Below are positions 8,046 through 17,132 of a stretch of DNA of 64,000 nucleotides, one piece after another (position 1 is the stretch's first letter; every line of letters starts with the position of its first letter). The notes beneath the pieces are model-generated. The model searched no databases and had not been told where the DNA came from. It worked only from the letters and a program-made list of their open reading frames with translations. This DNA is from Gangjinia marincola (GTDB taxonomy: Bacteria; Bacteroidota; Bacteroidia; Flavobacteriales; Flavobacteriaceae). Made by a program: the position numbers and the translations under genes. The stretch spans positions 310,001 to 374,000 of the forward strand of contig NZ_BAAAFG010000015.1 of assembly GCF_039523415.1 (NCBI RefSeq), read 5' to 3'.

Positions 8046-9155
8046 TTAAACTCCTGCTGGTTTTTCTTCCAAACTTACATCACTCCAGTAACTTGCTGGT
8101 TTGTGACCTACTTTCGCTCCCCCGGTTAGCATAGCCTGCATTTTAGGTTCAAAAAACGAATATGGAAACTCCATCGACGGTTTACTGGCATCCTTTAATT
8201 TTTGTTTGAGATCATGCGGAATATCAAAATCAAGTGATGCAAGATTTTCTTCTAACTGATGCATTTTTGTCGCACCTACAATCACACTGGATATACCGGG
8301 GCGGTTTGCCACCCAATTAAGTGCAACGCTTGCCATGGGCTGTTCTATTTCTTTGGCTACTTCTTCCAAAGCTGATACAATTTTCCAATTTCGCTCTGTA
8401 TTTTTATCAAATGCTTTATTATCTGATCCCTCCATGGTTTTTAGTCGACCTTCGCCTTCTATTCCACTTTCAGAGGGTTTATACTTTCCAGATAGTAATC
8501 CACTGGCTAATGGACTCCATACCATGGTTCCAATACCTGTCTCCTGTCCTAGCGGTATAAATTCTTTTTCAATATTTCGTTCAACTAGAGAATATTCTAA
8601 TTGCATGGTCGATACTGGTTCAAATCCGCGATACTCTGCGATGGTTTGAGCTCTTGAAACGTACCAGGATGGACAGTCACTCAATCCTATATGTAGAATT
8701 TTTCCTTGTTTCACTAAATCGTCCAGCGTTCGCATGACTTCTTCGGGTTTGGTCAATAGATCGTAGGTATGTAAAAAATAAAGATCAATATAATCGGTCT
8801 GTAAACGTTTTAATGATCCTTCTACCGCGTGCACAATATGTTTTCGGCTATTACCTCCTCCATTAGGATTTCCGGGATCACCGTTGTAACTAAATTTGGT
8901 AGCTATGACTACTTTTTCACGTAGTTTGCGATCTTTTACGAATTCTCCTACCATTTTCTCACTGTTTCCATCGGTGTACAAATCTGCGGTGTCGATAAAG
9001 TTTCCGCCTTTATCAATGTAATAATCAAAAATCGCTTTCGCAGCTTTTTTTTCGCTTCCCCAACCCCAGTCTTCACCAAATGTCATTGTTCCTAATGCTA
9101 AACGGCTTACTCTAAGTCCGGTTTTTCCTAATACGTAATACTTTTCTAAACTCAT
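8046..9155 (-). CDS. Aldo/keto reductase
   Basis: This is a 369-residue NADPH-dependent oxidoreductase with a TIM-barrel fold. The catalytic tetrad is visible: Asp55 and Tyr60 (NFIDTADLYTDGNSE), Lys87 (VIATKF) and His129 (YFLHTYD). The C-terminal cofactor-binding stretch SSVIVGATKMHQLEENL is present. The ATG at 9155 (MSLEKYYVLG) aligns with family N-termini; an in-frame ATG at 9188 would add 11 unusual residues. It is longer than typical 320-330 residue members because of a C-terminal extension (KMQAMLTGGAKVG onward). The substrate cannot be inferred. It is a single gene, divergent from the thioesterase. Confidence 0.93.
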   Translation of the reverse strand: MSLEKYYVLGKTGLRVSRLALGTMTFGEDWGWGSEKKAAKAIFDYYIDKGGNFIDTADLYTDGNSEKMVGEFVKDRKLREKVVIATKFSYNGDPGNPNGGGNSRKHIVHAVEGSLKRLQTDYIDLYFLHTYDLLTKPEEVMRTLDDLVKQGKILHIGLSDCPSWYVSRAQTIAEYRGFEPVSTMQLEYSLVERNIEKEFIPLGQETGIGTMVWSPLASGLLSGKYKPSESGIEGEGRLKTMEGSDNKAFDKNTERNWKIVSALEEVAKEIEQPMASVALNWVANRPGISSVIVGATKMHQLEENLASLDFDIPHDLKQKLKDASKPSMEFPYSFFEPKMQAMLTGGAKVGHKPASYWSDVSLEEKPAGV

Positions 9156-9224
9156 AATCGTCTTTTTATTTAAAGATAAGATCAACATAGTAAGAAGACA
9201 ATTTCTTTAGAAAGGTTTAATAGA

Positions 9225-9246
9225 TTTTCGCTTTCGCGGAAAAAAA
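9225..9246. repeat. Intergenic copy of the GCTTTCGCGGAA repeat
   Basis: TTTTCGCTTTCGCGGAAAAA lies in the divergent intergenic region between the aldo/keto reductase and thioesterase genes, with the exact 12-base core at 9230-9241. The reverse strand can fold as a CGCGAAAGCG hairpin with a GAAA loop. Three other exact cores lie inside genes in this window. Confidence 0.7.
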
Positions 9247-9299
9247 CTATGCGCGCATAATACTTTTTTGTAAGTTTACTCAGCAAAATAATAACGATT

Positions 9300-9776
9300 A
9301 TGTTTTTAAAGGATTTTGAAATACGGTGGAATGATCTTGACGCGAATCGGCATTTAGCTAACAAGGCCTATATTGAATACGCAGCGAATACACGGATGTC
9401 TTTTTTAACTCAACATGGGTTCGATCAGCGGGCATTAGCAGAACACAATATTGGCCCCGTGGTATTTTACGAACATATTTATTATTTTAAAGAGGTTTTC
9501 TACGGCAAGCCGATCAAGGTTTCGTTAGAAATAAGTGGCTTAAGTGAAGACGGGATGTTGTTTGAATTTACCCATAACTATTATGATCATAAAGGACGAA
9601 ACTTTGCCCATTGCGAAATGATGGGTGCCTGGATCGATTTAAAAACCAGAAAATTGACCGGATTACCACCGGCTATATTTCAATACATCGAAAAAGTAGA
9701 GCGACCTGAAAATTTTAGGGTTTTGACTAAAGCCGATACGCGTAAGCATCAAAAACTCCCAGTAGATCTAACCTAA
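9300..9776 (+). CDS. Acyl-CoA thioesterase, hotdog fold (4HBT family)
   Basis: This 158-residue protein is of the 4-hydroxybenzoyl-CoA thioesterase type. The N-terminal segment FEIRWNDLDANRHLANKAYIEY carries the family signature with the likely catalytic Asp14 and the helix that follows. It probably hydrolyses an acyl-CoA or acyl-ACP in the cytoplasm; the exact substrate is unknown. A near-consensus -7 element (TAAGTTTA, 9271-9278) lies 21 bases upstream. The last 9 bases overlap the 3' end of the convergent EamA transporter gene. Confidence 0.9.
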   Translation: MFLKDFEIRWNDLDANRHLANKAYIEYAANTRMSFLTQHGFDQRALAEHNIGPVVFYEHIYYFKEVFYGKPIKVSLEISGLSEDGMLFEFTHNYYDHKGRNFAHCEMMGAWIDLKTRKLTGLPPAIFQYIEKVERPENFRVLTKADTRKHQKLPVDLT

Positions 9777-10664
9777 TTTCTTTTTTGGAGAAGAGGTCAC
9801 TAAATACACCCCGGTAAATACACAAATAGCTGCAATGATCTTTACAGCATTTAATTGATCAACTCCCAGCAGCATCGCAAAGATAATGGCCAATAAGGGT
9901 TGTAAATAGATAAATGAACCTATGGTTGACGCTTTGAGCGTTTTTAGCGCAAATACGTTAAGCAGATAGGTCATGAAAGTGGTGCCTACGATAACAAAAA
10001 TGATTTTCCAGATCGCATCAAAGGGTAAGGAACTCCACTGCACTTCTTTAAATTCCCATATTGAAATGGGAAAATTAATAATCACTGCAAAGAGAAAAAA
10101 CCATTTCATAAGTGTGACGGGATGGTATTTAGGGGTAAGGGATTTTACCATGACTAAATACCCGGCATATGAAATGGCGTTGATCACAAAAAAGAAATTC
10201 CCCAACGGAATATTTGGCGCATCACTTCTCACTTCAGCTCCAAAAAGAATAAGTCCCAATGCTCCGGCGAAGCCTAAAAAGATTCCCGCAGCCCGTTTAA
10301 ACGTTATTTTTTCTTTTAAATAGAATGCGGAAAGAATAAAAATCAAAATGGGAGATATCGTAATCAATACTGACGAATTGATCGGTGTAGATAGCTCTAG
10401 TCCCCAAAAAAACATGAGCATATTAATCACCATTCCCAGACAAGTACATAAGACAATACGCGGCCAGTCTTTAGGATCAATTTTTTCTTTAGGAGTAAAA
10501 ATACTTGTGATCCAAAATAATATAGCCGCTCCCAGTACTCTAATTAAAATTAATCCAAAAGAACCTACATAAACCGGCATCAAGCCTTTTGCAATAGTGT
10601 GATTTAGCGCATAGATAAAGCTAACTGTAAATGCTGCTACCAGCGCTAAAGTTCTTCTACTCAT
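9768..10664 (-). CDS. EamA/DMT family transporter
   Basis: This 298-residue inner-membrane protein has ten hydrophobic segments arranged as two EamA repeats (about residues 5-140 and 155-290). Repeat signatures are the helix 4-5 stretch NSSVLITISPILIFILSAFYLKE and the equivalent STIGSFIYLQPLLAIIFAMLLG. Such proteins export amino acids or other metabolites; the substrate is unknown. Its start overlaps the stop of the ArsC/Spx-like gene by 4 bases (ATGA), so the two form an operon. The end overlaps the thioesterase gene on the other strand. Confidence 0.92.
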   Translation of the reverse strand: MSRRTLALVAAFTVSFIYALNHTIAKGLMPVYVGSFGLILIRVLGAAILFWITSIFTPKEKIDPKDWPRIVLCTCLGMVINMLMFFWGLELSTPINSSVLITISPILIFILSAFYLKEKITFKRAAGIFLGFAGALGLILFGAEVRSDAPNIPLGNFFFVINAISYAGYLVMVKSLTPKYHPVTLMKWFFLFAVIINFPISIWEFKEVQWSSLPFDAIWKIIFVIVGTTFMTYLLNVFALKTLKASTIGSFIYLQPLLAIIFAMLLGVDQLNAVKIIAAICVFTGVYLVTSSPKKKLG

Positions 10665-11011
10665 TCAAGTTCTTTTTTAATGGTATCCACTATTTTTTGG
10701 GCATTCCCAACAAAAATCTTGTTCTCAATAACTACGACAGGTCGCTTTAAAAAAGTGTAGTGTTCAAGAATCAACTTTTTAAAGTCGTCTTCGGTGAGTG
10801 ATTTTTCATGCAGACCTTTGTTTCTATAGAGTTGAGCACGCTTGCTAAATAGGGCTTCATAACTTCCCGCCAATTCATTTAAATATTCAAGCTCTTTGGC
10901 AGATAAAGGATTCGTTTTTATATCCTGACGTTTGAAATTTTCAGGCAAATTGAGTTCATCAAGGATTCGTTTACAGGTCGTACAGCTGGATAAATAGTAG
11001 ACTTTTTTCAT
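10661..11011 (-). CDS. ArsC/Spx/YffB-like thioredoxin-fold protein
   Basis: This is a 116-residue protein with the N-terminal redox motif SSCTTCKRIL (Cys10 and Cys13) and the C-terminal RPVVVIENKIFVGN segment typical of the ArsC/Spx family. The arginine-proline pair before the last strands (LKRPVVV) is conserved in the family. The CxxC pair makes it look like Spx or YffB, not like a classical glutaredoxin-linked arsenate reductase with a single CX5R. No ars operon genes surround it. It may be a stress regulator or a reductase. It is the first gene of a pair with the EamA transporter. Confidence 0.85.
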   Translation of the reverse strand: MKKVYYLSSCTTCKRILDELNLPENFKRQDIKTNPLSAKELEYLNELAGSYEALFSKRAQLYRNKGLHEKSLTEDDFKKLILEHYTFLKRPVVVIENKIFVGNAQKIVDTIKKELE

Positions 11012-11122
11012 GTGATAAAATTCTTTGACAAAGAAACTTGTTTTAATTCTAATGACCTTCGATAAATAATTTATTCCTATTATTTTTTTCGATTAGACTA
11101 TAAATAAGCTTGTAGGATTTGA

Positions 11123-11153
11123 TTGGTAATCCACAGTTGGATGCGTACTTTTG
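11123..11153 (+). promoter_or_regulatory. Promoter of the trans-sulfuration enzyme gene, probably leaderless
   Basis: TTG at 11123-11125, a 20-base spacer and an exact -7 element TACTTTTG (11146-11153) form a good Bacteroidota promoter. The ATG at 11159 begins only 5 bases after the -7 element, so the transcript should start at or within a few bases of the start codon. Confidence 0.65.
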
Positions 11154-11158
11154 TTTTT

Positions 11159-12313
11159 ATGAAGAAAAACACACAGTTCAACACTAAAGTTATACATGGA
11201 GGACAGGAAAACATAGACCCTGCTTACGGTTCTGTGATGCCTCCTATTTATCAAACTTCTACCTATTCTCAAACCACACCAGGTGGACATAAGGGATTTG
11301 AATATTCCAGAAGTGGGAATCCAACAAGAACAGCATTAGAAAATTCACTGGCTAGCATAGAGAATGGAAATTATGGTTTAGCCTTTGGATCTGGTTTAGC
11401 AGCCATTGATGCCGTTCTAAAGTTGCTTAAGCCAGGGGATGAAGTAATTTCAACCAATGATCTTTACGGTGGTTCTTATCGTTTGTTTACTCAGGTGTTC
11501 AAAGACTTTGGAATAACGTTTCATTTTATCGGGATGAGTAATGCTGCTGCGATTGAAGATTACGTGAATGCCGATACCAAACTGATTTGGGTAGAAACCC
11601 CTACCAATCCAATGATGAACATTATTGATATTAAAGCAGTAGCTGCGATTGCCAAAAAACATGATGTCATGCTGGGTGTTGATAACACATTCGCTACACC
11701 ATACCTACAGCAACCTCTTGACTTAGGAGCAGATTTAGTGATGCATAGTGCAACCAAATATATTGGTGGGCACAGTGATTTAGTAATGGGAGCGTTGATC
11801 GTTAAGGATAAAGAACTTGCAGATCGTTTATATTTTATTCAAAATGCTAGTGGAGCGGTTTGCGGACCAATGGATAGTTTTCTTGCGCTTCGCGGAATTA
11901 AAACCTTACACGTTCGCGTTCAACGTCACTGTGAAAATGGAAAAGCAGTCGCTAATTTTTTGAAAGATCATCCAAAAGTAGATAAGGTCTATTGGCCGGG
12001 GTTTGAAGATCATCCAAACCATGATATCGCAAAAAGTCAAATGAATGATTTTGGAGGTATGGTGTCGTTCACTACAAAGGGAGGAACGCTTCAAAGTGCG
12101 GTGGATCTAGTTGAAAAATTAGAGGTATTTACTTTGGCAGAAAGTCTTGGCGGAGTAGAGAGTTTAGCCGGTCATCCCGCGAGCATGACGCACGCGAGTA
12201 TTCCTAAAGAAGAACGGGAGAAAACTGGAGTAGTAGATTCTTTGATCCGGTTAAGTGTTGGGATTGAAGCAGAAGATGATTTAATCAGAGATCTTAATCA
12301 AGCATTGGGATAA
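11159..12313 (+). CDS. PLP-dependent trans-sulfuration enzyme (cystathionine gamma-synthase/lyase type)
   Basis: This 384-residue PLP enzyme acts in cysteine/methionine interconversion. The family signature is the PLP-lysine site HSATKYIGGHSD (Lys200), with YSRSGNPTR at 49-57 for substrate and phosphate contacts and GVDNTFATPYLQQP before the lysine. C-terminal SLGGVESLAGHPASMTH is also diagnostic. Sequence alone does not distinguish cystathionine gamma-synthase (metB), gamma-lyase or beta-lyase. In-frame starts at 11123 and 11141 lie within or upstream of the promoter, so 11159 is preferred. It is a single gene closed by a strong terminator. Confidence 0.93.
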   Translation: MKKNTQFNTKVIHGGQENIDPAYGSVMPPIYQTSTYSQTTPGGHKGFEYSRSGNPTRTALENSLASIENGNYGLAFGSGLAAIDAVLKLLKPGDEVISTNDLYGGSYRLFTQVFKDFGITFHFIGMSNAAAIEDYVNADTKLIWVETPTNPMMNIIDIKAVAAIAKKHDVMLGVDNTFATPYLQQPLDLGADLVMHSATKYIGGHSDLVMGALIVKDKELADRLYFIQNASGAVCGPMDSFLALRGIKTLHVRVQRHCENGKAVANFLKDHPKVDKVYWPGFEDHPNHDIAKSQMNDFGGMVSFTTKGGTLQSAVDLVEKLEVFTLAESLGGVESLAGHPASMTHASIPKEEREKTGVVDSLIRLSVGIEAEDDLIRDLNQALG

Positions 12314-12331
12314 GTAAAATACACATTAACT

Positions 12332-12362
12332 AAAAAGAGGCGCCATTTGCGCCTCTTTTTTA
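12332..12362 (+). terminator. Rho-independent terminator of the trans-sulfuration gene
   Basis: AAAAAGAGGCGC (12332-12343) pairs perfectly with GCGCCTCTTTTT (12349-12360) around a 5-base loop, ending in a T run. It lies 18 bases after the stop codon and also serves the convergent gene on the other strand. Confidence 0.9.
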
Positions 12363-12376
12363 ATGTCTTTTTTATT

Positions 12377-13180
12377 CTATAGATCAAAATAATAGATATA
12401 ACCCACATTTAACCAGGTAATCCAATCATTATCCTGATTTTGAGGTCCTACGGGTTCTAAGCCATCCAATAAATCTGTCCCGTAATAGATAAATCTAAAG
12501 TCTATGAGTAAATCGCTAGTTTCTCCTATACGATAACGCGTTCCTGCATTAAATACCAGTGAATAAGTTGATCCACCTGTATTATCAAGTCCTCCTATAA
12601 AGGTTCCAAATAAGATGTCTTCGTCTCCCTCTTGCTGTGCGATATCTAAATCTCCTAAACTTGACGAAGAATTTGAATTATACGTTGCGTAATGGACATT
12701 AAATCCTGCATAAGGAGCAAATCGCGTATATCCTAATTCAAAATCTACAATGCTTAAAGGAAAATATTCAAATCCCGTTCCGATTTCAAATACACGTGCA
12801 TCACCTTCCATTTCATCAAGAGTATTAGCTTGAGTGGGATCGGCTATTTGATCATCTTTAATTTTACCAAAGTGATTTAGTTTAGCTGTAAAGAAATTTA
12901 TCTCAGATCTAATCTTAAAATGATCCTTTAAATATTCGCTTGCTCTTACATAAGAACCTCTGCGTTGATTATAAGCAAAGTTTATATAATGCACAACTCC
13001 AAATCCAAATCCTAAATTACCATAATTTGTTTCGCTTTCTCCTGCTAGTCCATAATCGCCCCTAAATTGAATGGGACCAAGAATAACTCCTGCCTCTTGT
13101 GAGAAGGCCTTTTGTGCTTGAATGGAAGTATTTGCTAGTAAAAAAGCAAAAAATACCAGTATAAGGGGCTTGGTATTCAT
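12377..13180 (-). CDS. Exported beta-barrel-like protein (possibly THC0290_0291 family)
   Basis: This 267-residue protein has a signal peptide MNTKPLILVFFAFLLANTSIQAQ with cleavage likely after AQA or QA. The mature part is made of alternating aromatic strands (FGVVHYINFAYNQRR, FEYFPLSIVDFELGYTRFAPY, LNVGYIYYFDL), ending in an aromatic-rich strand, as in small outer-membrane barrels. It resembles from memory the flavobacterial THC0290_0291 family, which has no known function. The -7 element TATATTTG (13205-13212 minus) excludes the most upstream in-frame start; the ATG at 13180 gives a standard signal peptide. Single gene. Confidence 0.75.
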   Translation of the reverse strand: MNTKPLILVFFAFLLANTSIQAQKAFSQEAGVILGPIQFRGDYGLAGESETNYGNLGFGFGVVHYINFAYNQRRGSYVRASEYLKDHFKIRSEINFFTAKLNHFGKIKDDQIADPTQANTLDEMEGDARVFEIGTGFEYFPLSIVDFELGYTRFAPYAGFNVHYATYNSNSSSSLGDLDIAQQEGDEDILFGTFIGGLDNTGGSTYSLVFNAGTRYRIGETSDLLIDFRFIYYGTDLLDGLEPVGPQNQDNDWITWLNVGYIYYFDL

Positions 13181-13204
13181 CATGAGTAAATTAAACATTA
13201 AAGG

Positions 13205-13212
13205 CAAATATA
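13205..13212 (-). promoter_or_regulatory. -7 promoter element for the beta-barrel-like gene
   Basis: TATATTTG on the minus strand is an exact TAnnTTTG match, 24 bases upstream of the chosen start at 13180. Confidence 0.5.
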
Positions 13213-13336
13213 TAAAAACTAATGTTACTGCTATGTTTTATACACCTTAAGTAATGTAAAAATCATGCTCTATATCATAAATAATTTAACGTTTTACGAA
13301 TTATCAAAAAAAAGGCGTTCATTTTTAGAGATACTT

Positions 13337-13344
13337 TATATTTG
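13337..13344 (+). promoter_or_regulatory. -7 promoter element for gdhA
   Basis: TATATTTG is an exact match to TAnnTTTG, 44 bases upstream of the gdhA ATG, giving a predicted leader of about 40 bases. No clear -33 TTG is seen. Confidence 0.5.
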
Positions 13345-13388
13345 TAGAACATTTTAACGAAATCGTTTTCACAACCACAATAACGTTT

Positions 13389-14732
13389 ATGGATCAAGAG
13401 ATTAATTCCTTTTTAGACCAAGTAGCTCAACGTAATACCAATGAGCCAGAATTTATGCAAGCTGTTGAAGAGGTTGCAGAGACTGTAATTCCTTTTATTA
13501 AAAAAAACAAACAATATCAGGACAAAAAACTTCTAGAGCGAATGGTTGAACCAGAGCGCGTCATTATGTTTAGAGTAACCTGGATTGATGATAATGGTGA
13601 AACTCAAATCAATAGAGGCTATAGAATTCAAATGAATTCTGCTATAGGACCATATAAAGGTGGTTTAAGATTTCATCCATCGGTAAACCTTAGCATTCTA
13701 AAGTTTCTTGCTTTTGAGCAAACCTTCAAAAACAGTTTAACAACATTACCAATGGGTGGAGGTAAAGGAGGATCAGACTTTGACCCTAAAGGAAAGTCAG
13801 ATAATGAAGTAATGCGCTTTTGCCAAAGCTTTATGACAGAACTTACACGTCATATTGGTCCTAATACTGATGTCCCAGCTGGTGATATTGGAGTTGGAGC
13901 AAGAGAAATAGGATTTATGTTTGGGCAATATAAACGTATACAAAATGAGTTCACGGGAATATTGACGGGTAAAGGTCTCTCTTATGGAGGATCCAAAATG
14001 CGTCCTGAAGCTACAGGATATGGAAATGTGTATTTTATGCAAAGTATGTTAGCTACCCGAGATGAAAAAATCAAAGGTAAGAATGTAGTTATTTCAGGAT
14101 CTGGAAATGTGGCGCAATACGCAGCCGAAAAGATCATTCAATTGGGAGGAACTGTCATTGCCATGTCAGATTCTTCAGGCTATATTCATGATCAAGACGG
14201 AATAAGCCAGGATAAACTTGAGCATATAATGTATATCAAAAATGAAAAAAGAGGACGTATTAAAGAATATCTAGAGAAATATGACTCTGCAAAATATGTT
14301 GATGATGGATCAGTATGGGATCTTAAATGCGATATCGCATTACCCTGTGCTACGCAAAATGAGCTTCATAAAGAGGATGCTAAAAAGTTAGTTAAAAACG
14401 GCTGTATAGCAATCGGTGAAGGTGCAAATATGCCCTGTACCGCAGAAGCCATCGAAGTTTTCATGGAGCATAAAATATTATTTTCACCAGGTAAGGCCTC
14501 AAATGCAGGTGGTGTTGCAACTTCTGGATTAGAAATGTCTCAAAATTCTTTGCGGTACAATTGGAGCGCTGATAAAGTAGATGAAAGACTTAAAGACATC
14601 ATGTGCGATATACATGATAAATGTGTAGAATACGGTAAAGAAGATGATGGCTTTATAAATTATGTCAAAGGCGCAAATATTGCAGGGTTTGTCAAAGTAG
14701 CAGATGCAATGTTAGCGCAGGGAGTTGTCTAA
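13389..14732 (+). CDS. gdhA: NADP-specific glutamate dehydrogenase
   Basis: This 447-residue cytoplasmic enzyme aminates 2-oxoglutarate to glutamate. It has the length and sequence of the hexameric NADP-dependent class: GPYKGGLRFHPSVN (residues 87-100), the catalytic lysine in PMGGGKGGSDFDPKG (Lys126), NTDVPAGDIGVG, and the Rossmann motif SGSGNVAQYAAEKI near residue 240. It is a monocistronic gene with its own promoter and a strong terminator. It supplies glutamate when ammonium is plentiful; regulation is not visible beyond the promoter. Confidence 0.97.
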   Translation: MDQEINSFLDQVAQRNTNEPEFMQAVEEVAETVIPFIKKNKQYQDKKLLERMVEPERVIMFRVTWIDDNGETQINRGYRIQMNSAIGPYKGGLRFHPSVNLSILKFLAFEQTFKNSLTTLPMGGGKGGSDFDPKGKSDNEVMRFCQSFMTELTRHIGPNTDVPAGDIGVGAREIGFMFGQYKRIQNEFTGILTGKGLSYGGSKMRPEATGYGNVYFMQSMLATRDEKIKGKNVVISGSGNVAQYAAEKIIQLGGTVIAMSDSSGYIHDQDGISQDKLEHIMYIKNEKRGRIKEYLEKYDSAKYVDDGSVWDLKCDIALPCATQNELHKEDAKKLVKNGCIAIGEGANMPCTAEAIEVFMEHKILFSPGKASNAGGVATSGLEMSQNSLRYNWSADKVDERLKDIMCDIHDKCVEYGKEDDGFINYVKGANIAGFVKVADAMLAQGVV

Positions 14733-14754
14733 TTTTTCATACCTAAACAATTTT

Positions 14755-14786
14755 AAAAGTCACTTAGAATTCTAAGTGACTTTTTT
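14755..14786 (+). terminator. Rho-independent terminator of gdhA
   Basis: AAAAGTCACTTAGAA (14755-14769) and TTCTAAGTGACTTTT form a continuous perfect palindrome followed by a T run, 22 bases after the gdhA stop. Confidence 0.92.
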
Positions 14787-14846
14787 ACAATATCTAAAGT
14801 AGAAATTAGTTAAACCATAGCATGGTTTTAATTTTTTAATTATTTC

Positions 14847-17132
14847 ATGAGGATTCTTTACGCTTTTTTTCTACTCTGTGTTCTCAGCCATGGGATGTAT
14901 TCCCAAGAGGTTTCCATTGATCGTTGGCAAGATTTGTTCAGTTATTATCAAATTAAAGATGTTACTAAGGGTAATGGTAAAATCTATGCTGCCGCTGAAA
15001 ATGCCTATTTTAGCTACGATATCGATTCTCAAGAAATAAAACAATTTTCTGCTATAGACGGTCTTTCTGGTGAAGATATAACAACGATATATTATTCTGA
15101 AAATTACGAATTACTCATGTTAGGTTATCGAAACGGTCTTATTGAAGTCGTTCTTGATGAATCAGGAGAAATTATTACCGATGTAGGAATTGTGGATAAA
15201 ATCGGGATTTCACCCGCCGAGAAAAAAATAAATAGCTTTTTTGAAAAGGATAATCTTATTTATATCGCTTCAGAGTTTGGTATATCAGAATTCAATCTGG
15301 AATTTTTAGAATTTGGCGACACGTATTTTATTGGTGAAAATGCCTCAAATGTGAGAGTTCAAGATGTCGCCATTATCAATGATAAAATCTATGCCGCCAC
15401 AATAGGAGATGGAATAAGAGAGGCAGATTTTAGTTCTGGCGGCTTAACAGATTTTGAGAACTGGTCTGTTGCCAATGGCGGATCGTGGTCGAATCTTGAA
15501 GTTTTTGGTGAAGATTTATACGCTTCTAGAACTAACCGAAGTGTTTATAGATTAGAATCCAATAATTTTCAACTTATTCAATTTTATGATGAACAAATAA
15601 GAGATTTTTCTACTAGCGAAAACACACTTTTAGTTACGACTGAAAATATTGTTTTTGCGTACGATTCTGATTTTAATCTTGTAACATTCTTTGAATCTAA
15701 TGATGAGATTCAACTAGAACTTGCGGCTTCTGAAATTATAGGAGATCAGGTATTTATAGGTCATGATGACTTAGGTATTTTTCAATCTAATTTTTCTTTG
15801 TCTAATGAATACGAATCGCTTAACCCTAATACTCCACTTCTTAATAACATTTTTACAATTGATACAGCACCATCTCAATTGTGGGTTGGGTACGGTGAAT
15901 ACAGTGCTTCATACAATCCATTTCCTTTAAATAATCGCGGAGTAAGTTTCTTTGATGGAGATGAATGGATAAATTATTCGTTCAATGAAATTTTAGAAAC
16001 GCCAGAAATAGCAGAAATTGCCATAAATCCATTTAATTCTAACGATGTTTACCTAGCATCTTTTCATAAAGGAGTACTAAATATTGTTGACGGGGTTCCA
16101 ACAGTAAGATACGATTCTACGAACAGTCCTTTAACAGATCAGGATCCTGATGGAGAGAACGATACACGTGTAAATGAAATTGAATTTGATAGCCAGGGAA
16201 ACCTTTGGATTTTGGATAATAGAAGCGACGATCCTTTAAAAATTCTAAGTCCCACTGGAAATTTTAGTGAAGTCAATATTTCATCAGTAGTAGATGACAT
16301 TGCTGGTGTTACTGGTTATTCTGGATTGGTCATTGATCGTTCCAATAATGTCTATTTTGGAACCTCAGAGTTTGGTATAGTTGGTTATCAACCAGGTTCG
16401 GGCAACATTGCACAGTTTGAAATCCAAAGTCAGGACGACAGCTTTCTACTCAATCAGGTAAGAGCTATGGCACTCGACCAGAGCGGAATATTATGGGTAG
16501 GTACCAGAAGTGGTTTAAGGCGTGTCTCATCTCCCGCCTCTATTTTTACAGAAAGTCAACCTCAATCTCGGCCAATTATTATCGAACAGGATGGAGTAGC
16601 TCAGGAATTATTATTTGAACAAACTATTACGGATATCGAAGTAGATGGCGCGAATAACAAATGGATTTCTACAGTAAGTTCAGGAGTATTTTATTTTTCT
16701 CCTAATGGTCAGGAAACGATCTACCATTTCACGAAAGAAAATTCTCCTTTGCCATCAAATAATGTCCAGGAAGTAGCAATTGATGAAGTTACAGGAACGG
16801 TTTATATTGGAACAGATAAAGGCTTATTAGCTTTTAAAGGGGACGTCACAGGTCCTAGGGAAAATCTTGAAAACGTGTTCGCTTATCCTAATCCTGTACG
16901 ACCAGGTTTTCAAGGTGTCGTTACTATAGACGGATTAACCAGCGCTGCAAATGTGAAGATTACTGATGTGGAAGGGAATCTTGTTTTTGAGCAAACTACA
17001 CAAGGCGGAAGCATTCAATGGGACACAACGGCTTTTGGAAAGTATAAAGTAGCCTCAGGAGTGTATTTAGTATTGATTACTGCCGAAGATCAAACTGAAA
17101 CTACTGTTTCTAAAATTATGATTATTCGTTAA
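14847..17132 (+). CDS. porZ: Type IX secretion accessory protein PorZ
   Basis: This 761-residue exported protein has a signal peptide (MRILYAFFLLCVLSHGMYSQ), two seven-bladed beta-propeller-like regions with recurring short blades (ILWVGTRSGLRR, NKWISTVSSGVFYF, GTVYIGTDKGLLAF) and a C-terminal T9SS sorting domain beginning FAYPNPVRPGFQGVV and ending KIMIIR. This architecture matches PorZ, which at the cell surface delivers anionic LPS to the PorU sortase during type IX secretion. The stop overlaps the recO start by one base (TAATG). The upstream region has TAATTTTT as a possible weak -7 element. Alternative reading: a generic two-component-regulator-propeller T9SS protein, but length and recO linkage favour PorZ. 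Confidence 0.85.
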   Translation: MRILYAFFLLCVLSHGMYSQEVSIDRWQDLFSYYQIKDVTKGNGKIYAAAENAYFSYDIDSQEIKQFSAIDGLSGEDITTIYYSENYELLMLGYRNGLIEVVLDESGEIITDVGIVDKIGISPAEKKINSFFEKDNLIYIASEFGISEFNLEFLEFGDTYFIGENASNVRVQDVAIINDKIYAATIGDGIREADFSSGGLTDFENWSVANGGSWSNLEVFGEDLYASRTNRSVYRLESNNFQLIQFYDEQIRDFSTSENTLLVTTENIVFAYDSDFNLVTFFESNDEIQLELAASEIIGDQVFIGHDDLGIFQSNFSLSNEYESLNPNTPLLNNIFTIDTAPSQLWVGYGEYSASYNPFPLNNRGVSFFDGDEWINYSFNEILETPEIAEIAINPFNSNDVYLASFHKGVLNIVDGVPTVRYDSTNSPLTDQDPDGENDTRVNEIEFDSQGNLWILDNRSDDPLKILSPTGNFSEVNISSVVDDIAGVTGYSGLVIDRSNNVYFGTSEFGIVGYQPGSGNIAQFEIQSQDDSFLLNQVRAMALDQSGILWVGTRSGLRRVSSPASIFTESQPQSRPIIIEQDGVAQELLFEQTITDIEVDGANNKWISTVSSGVFYFSPNGQETIYHFTKENSPLPSNNVQEVAIDEVTGTVYIGTDKGLLAFKGDVTGPRENLENVFAYPNPVRPGFQGVVTIDGLTSAANVKITDVEGNLVFEQTTQGGSIQWDTTAFGKYKVASGVYLVLITAEDQTETTVSKIMIIR

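Noticed and set aside
9182..9364. 60-codon minus-strand frame in the aldo/keto reductase-thioesterase gap
   Set aside because: It overlaps the thioesterase start and covers a dispersed repeat; the product has no recognisable features.
11090..11158. SAM riboswitch upstream of the trans-sulfuration gene
   Set aside because: The predicted transcript starts about at the ATG, and the upstream bases show no SAM aptamer core.
14847..17132. Two-component hybrid sensor (reg_prop propeller) protein
   Set aside because: The propeller blades are similar, but there is no membrane helix or kinase domain and the C-terminus is a T9SS sorting domain.
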